Assembly (NCBI GenBank): GCA_029783825.1
Contig: JAREIK010000502.1
Coordinates: forward strand, 117,412-181,411
DNA length: 64,000 nt
Source of the DNA: Sapria himalayana
Lineage: Eukaryota > Streptophyta > Magnoliopsida > Malpighiales > Rafflesiaceae
Direction: 5' to 3'
Part shown: piece by piece, positions 63,187-64,000 of the stretch
Layout of the letters: every line of letters begins with the position of its first letter
Numbering within the stretch: the stretch's first letter is position 1
Position numbers and translations under genes: made by a program
Notes under the pieces: model-generated
Databases searched by the model: none
Seen by the model: the letters and a program-made list of their open reading frames with translations, nothing else
Told to the model about the DNA's origin: nothing

Positions 63187-64000
63187 ATATATGCCTATAT
63201 ATATATCTAGACATTTATATTTATATCTATCTACTTGTGTATCTATCTATCTATCTATTTATATATTTGTGTAACTATCTATATGATATTTTTCTATCTA
63301 TATATCTATCTATAAATGTATATGCTATCCATATATCTGTCTATCTGTATATGTATTTTTTATCTATCTATCTATTGGTCTATCTATCTATATATTTTTA
63401 TAATTGTCTATCTATCTATCTATCTTACTATTTATCTATCTATATGTTTATCTATCTTTTTATTTATTTATCTATATATCGATCTCTCTAAATTTCTATC
63501 TATCTATCTATCTAATTGTTTAATTGTATTTTTGTATATTAGTCAATCATTAAATCTGTCTATCTGTCTATCTATCTATATATATTTATGTATCTTTATA
63601 TCTATCTAACTATCCAAATGTTTTTCTATCTATCTATCTCTTTATCTGTCTATTTTTTATCTGTATATATATATATATATATATATATCTATTTATGTGT
63701 CTATTTATATATCTGTCAATCTGTCTATTTAATTGCCTATCTATATATTATATCTCTCTCTGTCTGTCATCCATCTAATTATTTGTCTAATTCATTATAT
63801 GTTTATCAAACTATATTTGTAAATAATTAACTAATTATCTTTCTATCCTATCTAGGTGTCTATCTTTTAATCATCTATCTATCTAATCGTCTAAAATATT
63901 TTATGTATTAGAATATCAGTAAATCTATATATTTGTCTATCTCTCTATATATCTATGTAGCTATCTATCTATTTATCTCTATCTTTTATATATCTATATA
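61850..64000 (+). repeat. Degenerate (TCTA)n array 4c, runs off the window
   Basis: TCTA polarity resumes and continues to the window end. It contains a (AT)n-(AC)n-(AT)n block at 63105-63182 and smaller AT runs. No genes. Confidence 0.95.

Overview
The window looks like intergenic, repeat-dominated nuclear DNA of a flowering plant. Plant-type signals are an L1-like LINE whose first ORF has the plant DUF4283/CCHC arrangement, CACTA-type ends (CACTACAAGAAAATG), hAT-like short inverted-repeat elements, a decayed Ty1/copia gag, and an intronless copy of an ARF1-class small GTPase gene. The DNA is strongly AT-rich. I see no intact multi-exon host gene, no rRNA or tRNA gene and no CRISPR array. 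Apart from the ARF copy, every coding stretch I can support belongs to a mobile element and is broken. The species cannot be told from what is visible.

Layout. 1-902: 3' part of a CACTA-like element. 903-3205: TCTA tetranucleotide array. 3245-5270: 5' end of a CACTA-like element, then a dispersed AT-rich repeat (unit B). 5271-14250: AT-rich spacer with microsatellites, a 21-bp minisatellite split by a hAT-like MITE, and other weak repeats. 14270-17093: a composite of AT minisatellite (TATATGTACATATATACT-like), GC-rich GCN-triplet tracts and conserved exon-like segments (units A and E). 17095-19120: TCTA array. 19124-33305: GATA-polarity array with a higher-order duplication of about 9.65 kb. 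33308-39805: one LINE, about 6.5 kb, all domains recognisable but interrupted. 39810-44610: TCTA array. 45085-45590: copia gag relic. 47200-49880: units B, A, triplets and E again on the minus strand. 51490-54680: AT minisatellite and a tandem ~475-bp AT-rich repeat (unit C) interrupted by the ARF retrocopy. 56145-56710: another CACTA-like 3' end. 56720-64000: TCTA array containing a 0.5-kb GATA island.

Overall, about 30 kb (roughly half) is degenerate (TCTA/GATA)n. The TCTA strand of a perfect repeat has no stop codon in any frame (it reads Tyr-Leu-Ser-Ile over and over), so the many long LSIY-rich open frames are composition artefacts and are not annotated as genes. The most notable large-scale structure is a mirrored order of repeats around the LINE: unit C(-), triplet/minisatellite/A/E(+) and GATA on the left face TCTA, E/triplet/minisatellite/A(-) and unit C(+) on the right. 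This suggests an old, decayed inverted duplication. Array polarity also flips at the LINE, at 19.1 kb and at both ends of the 61.3-61.8 kb island.
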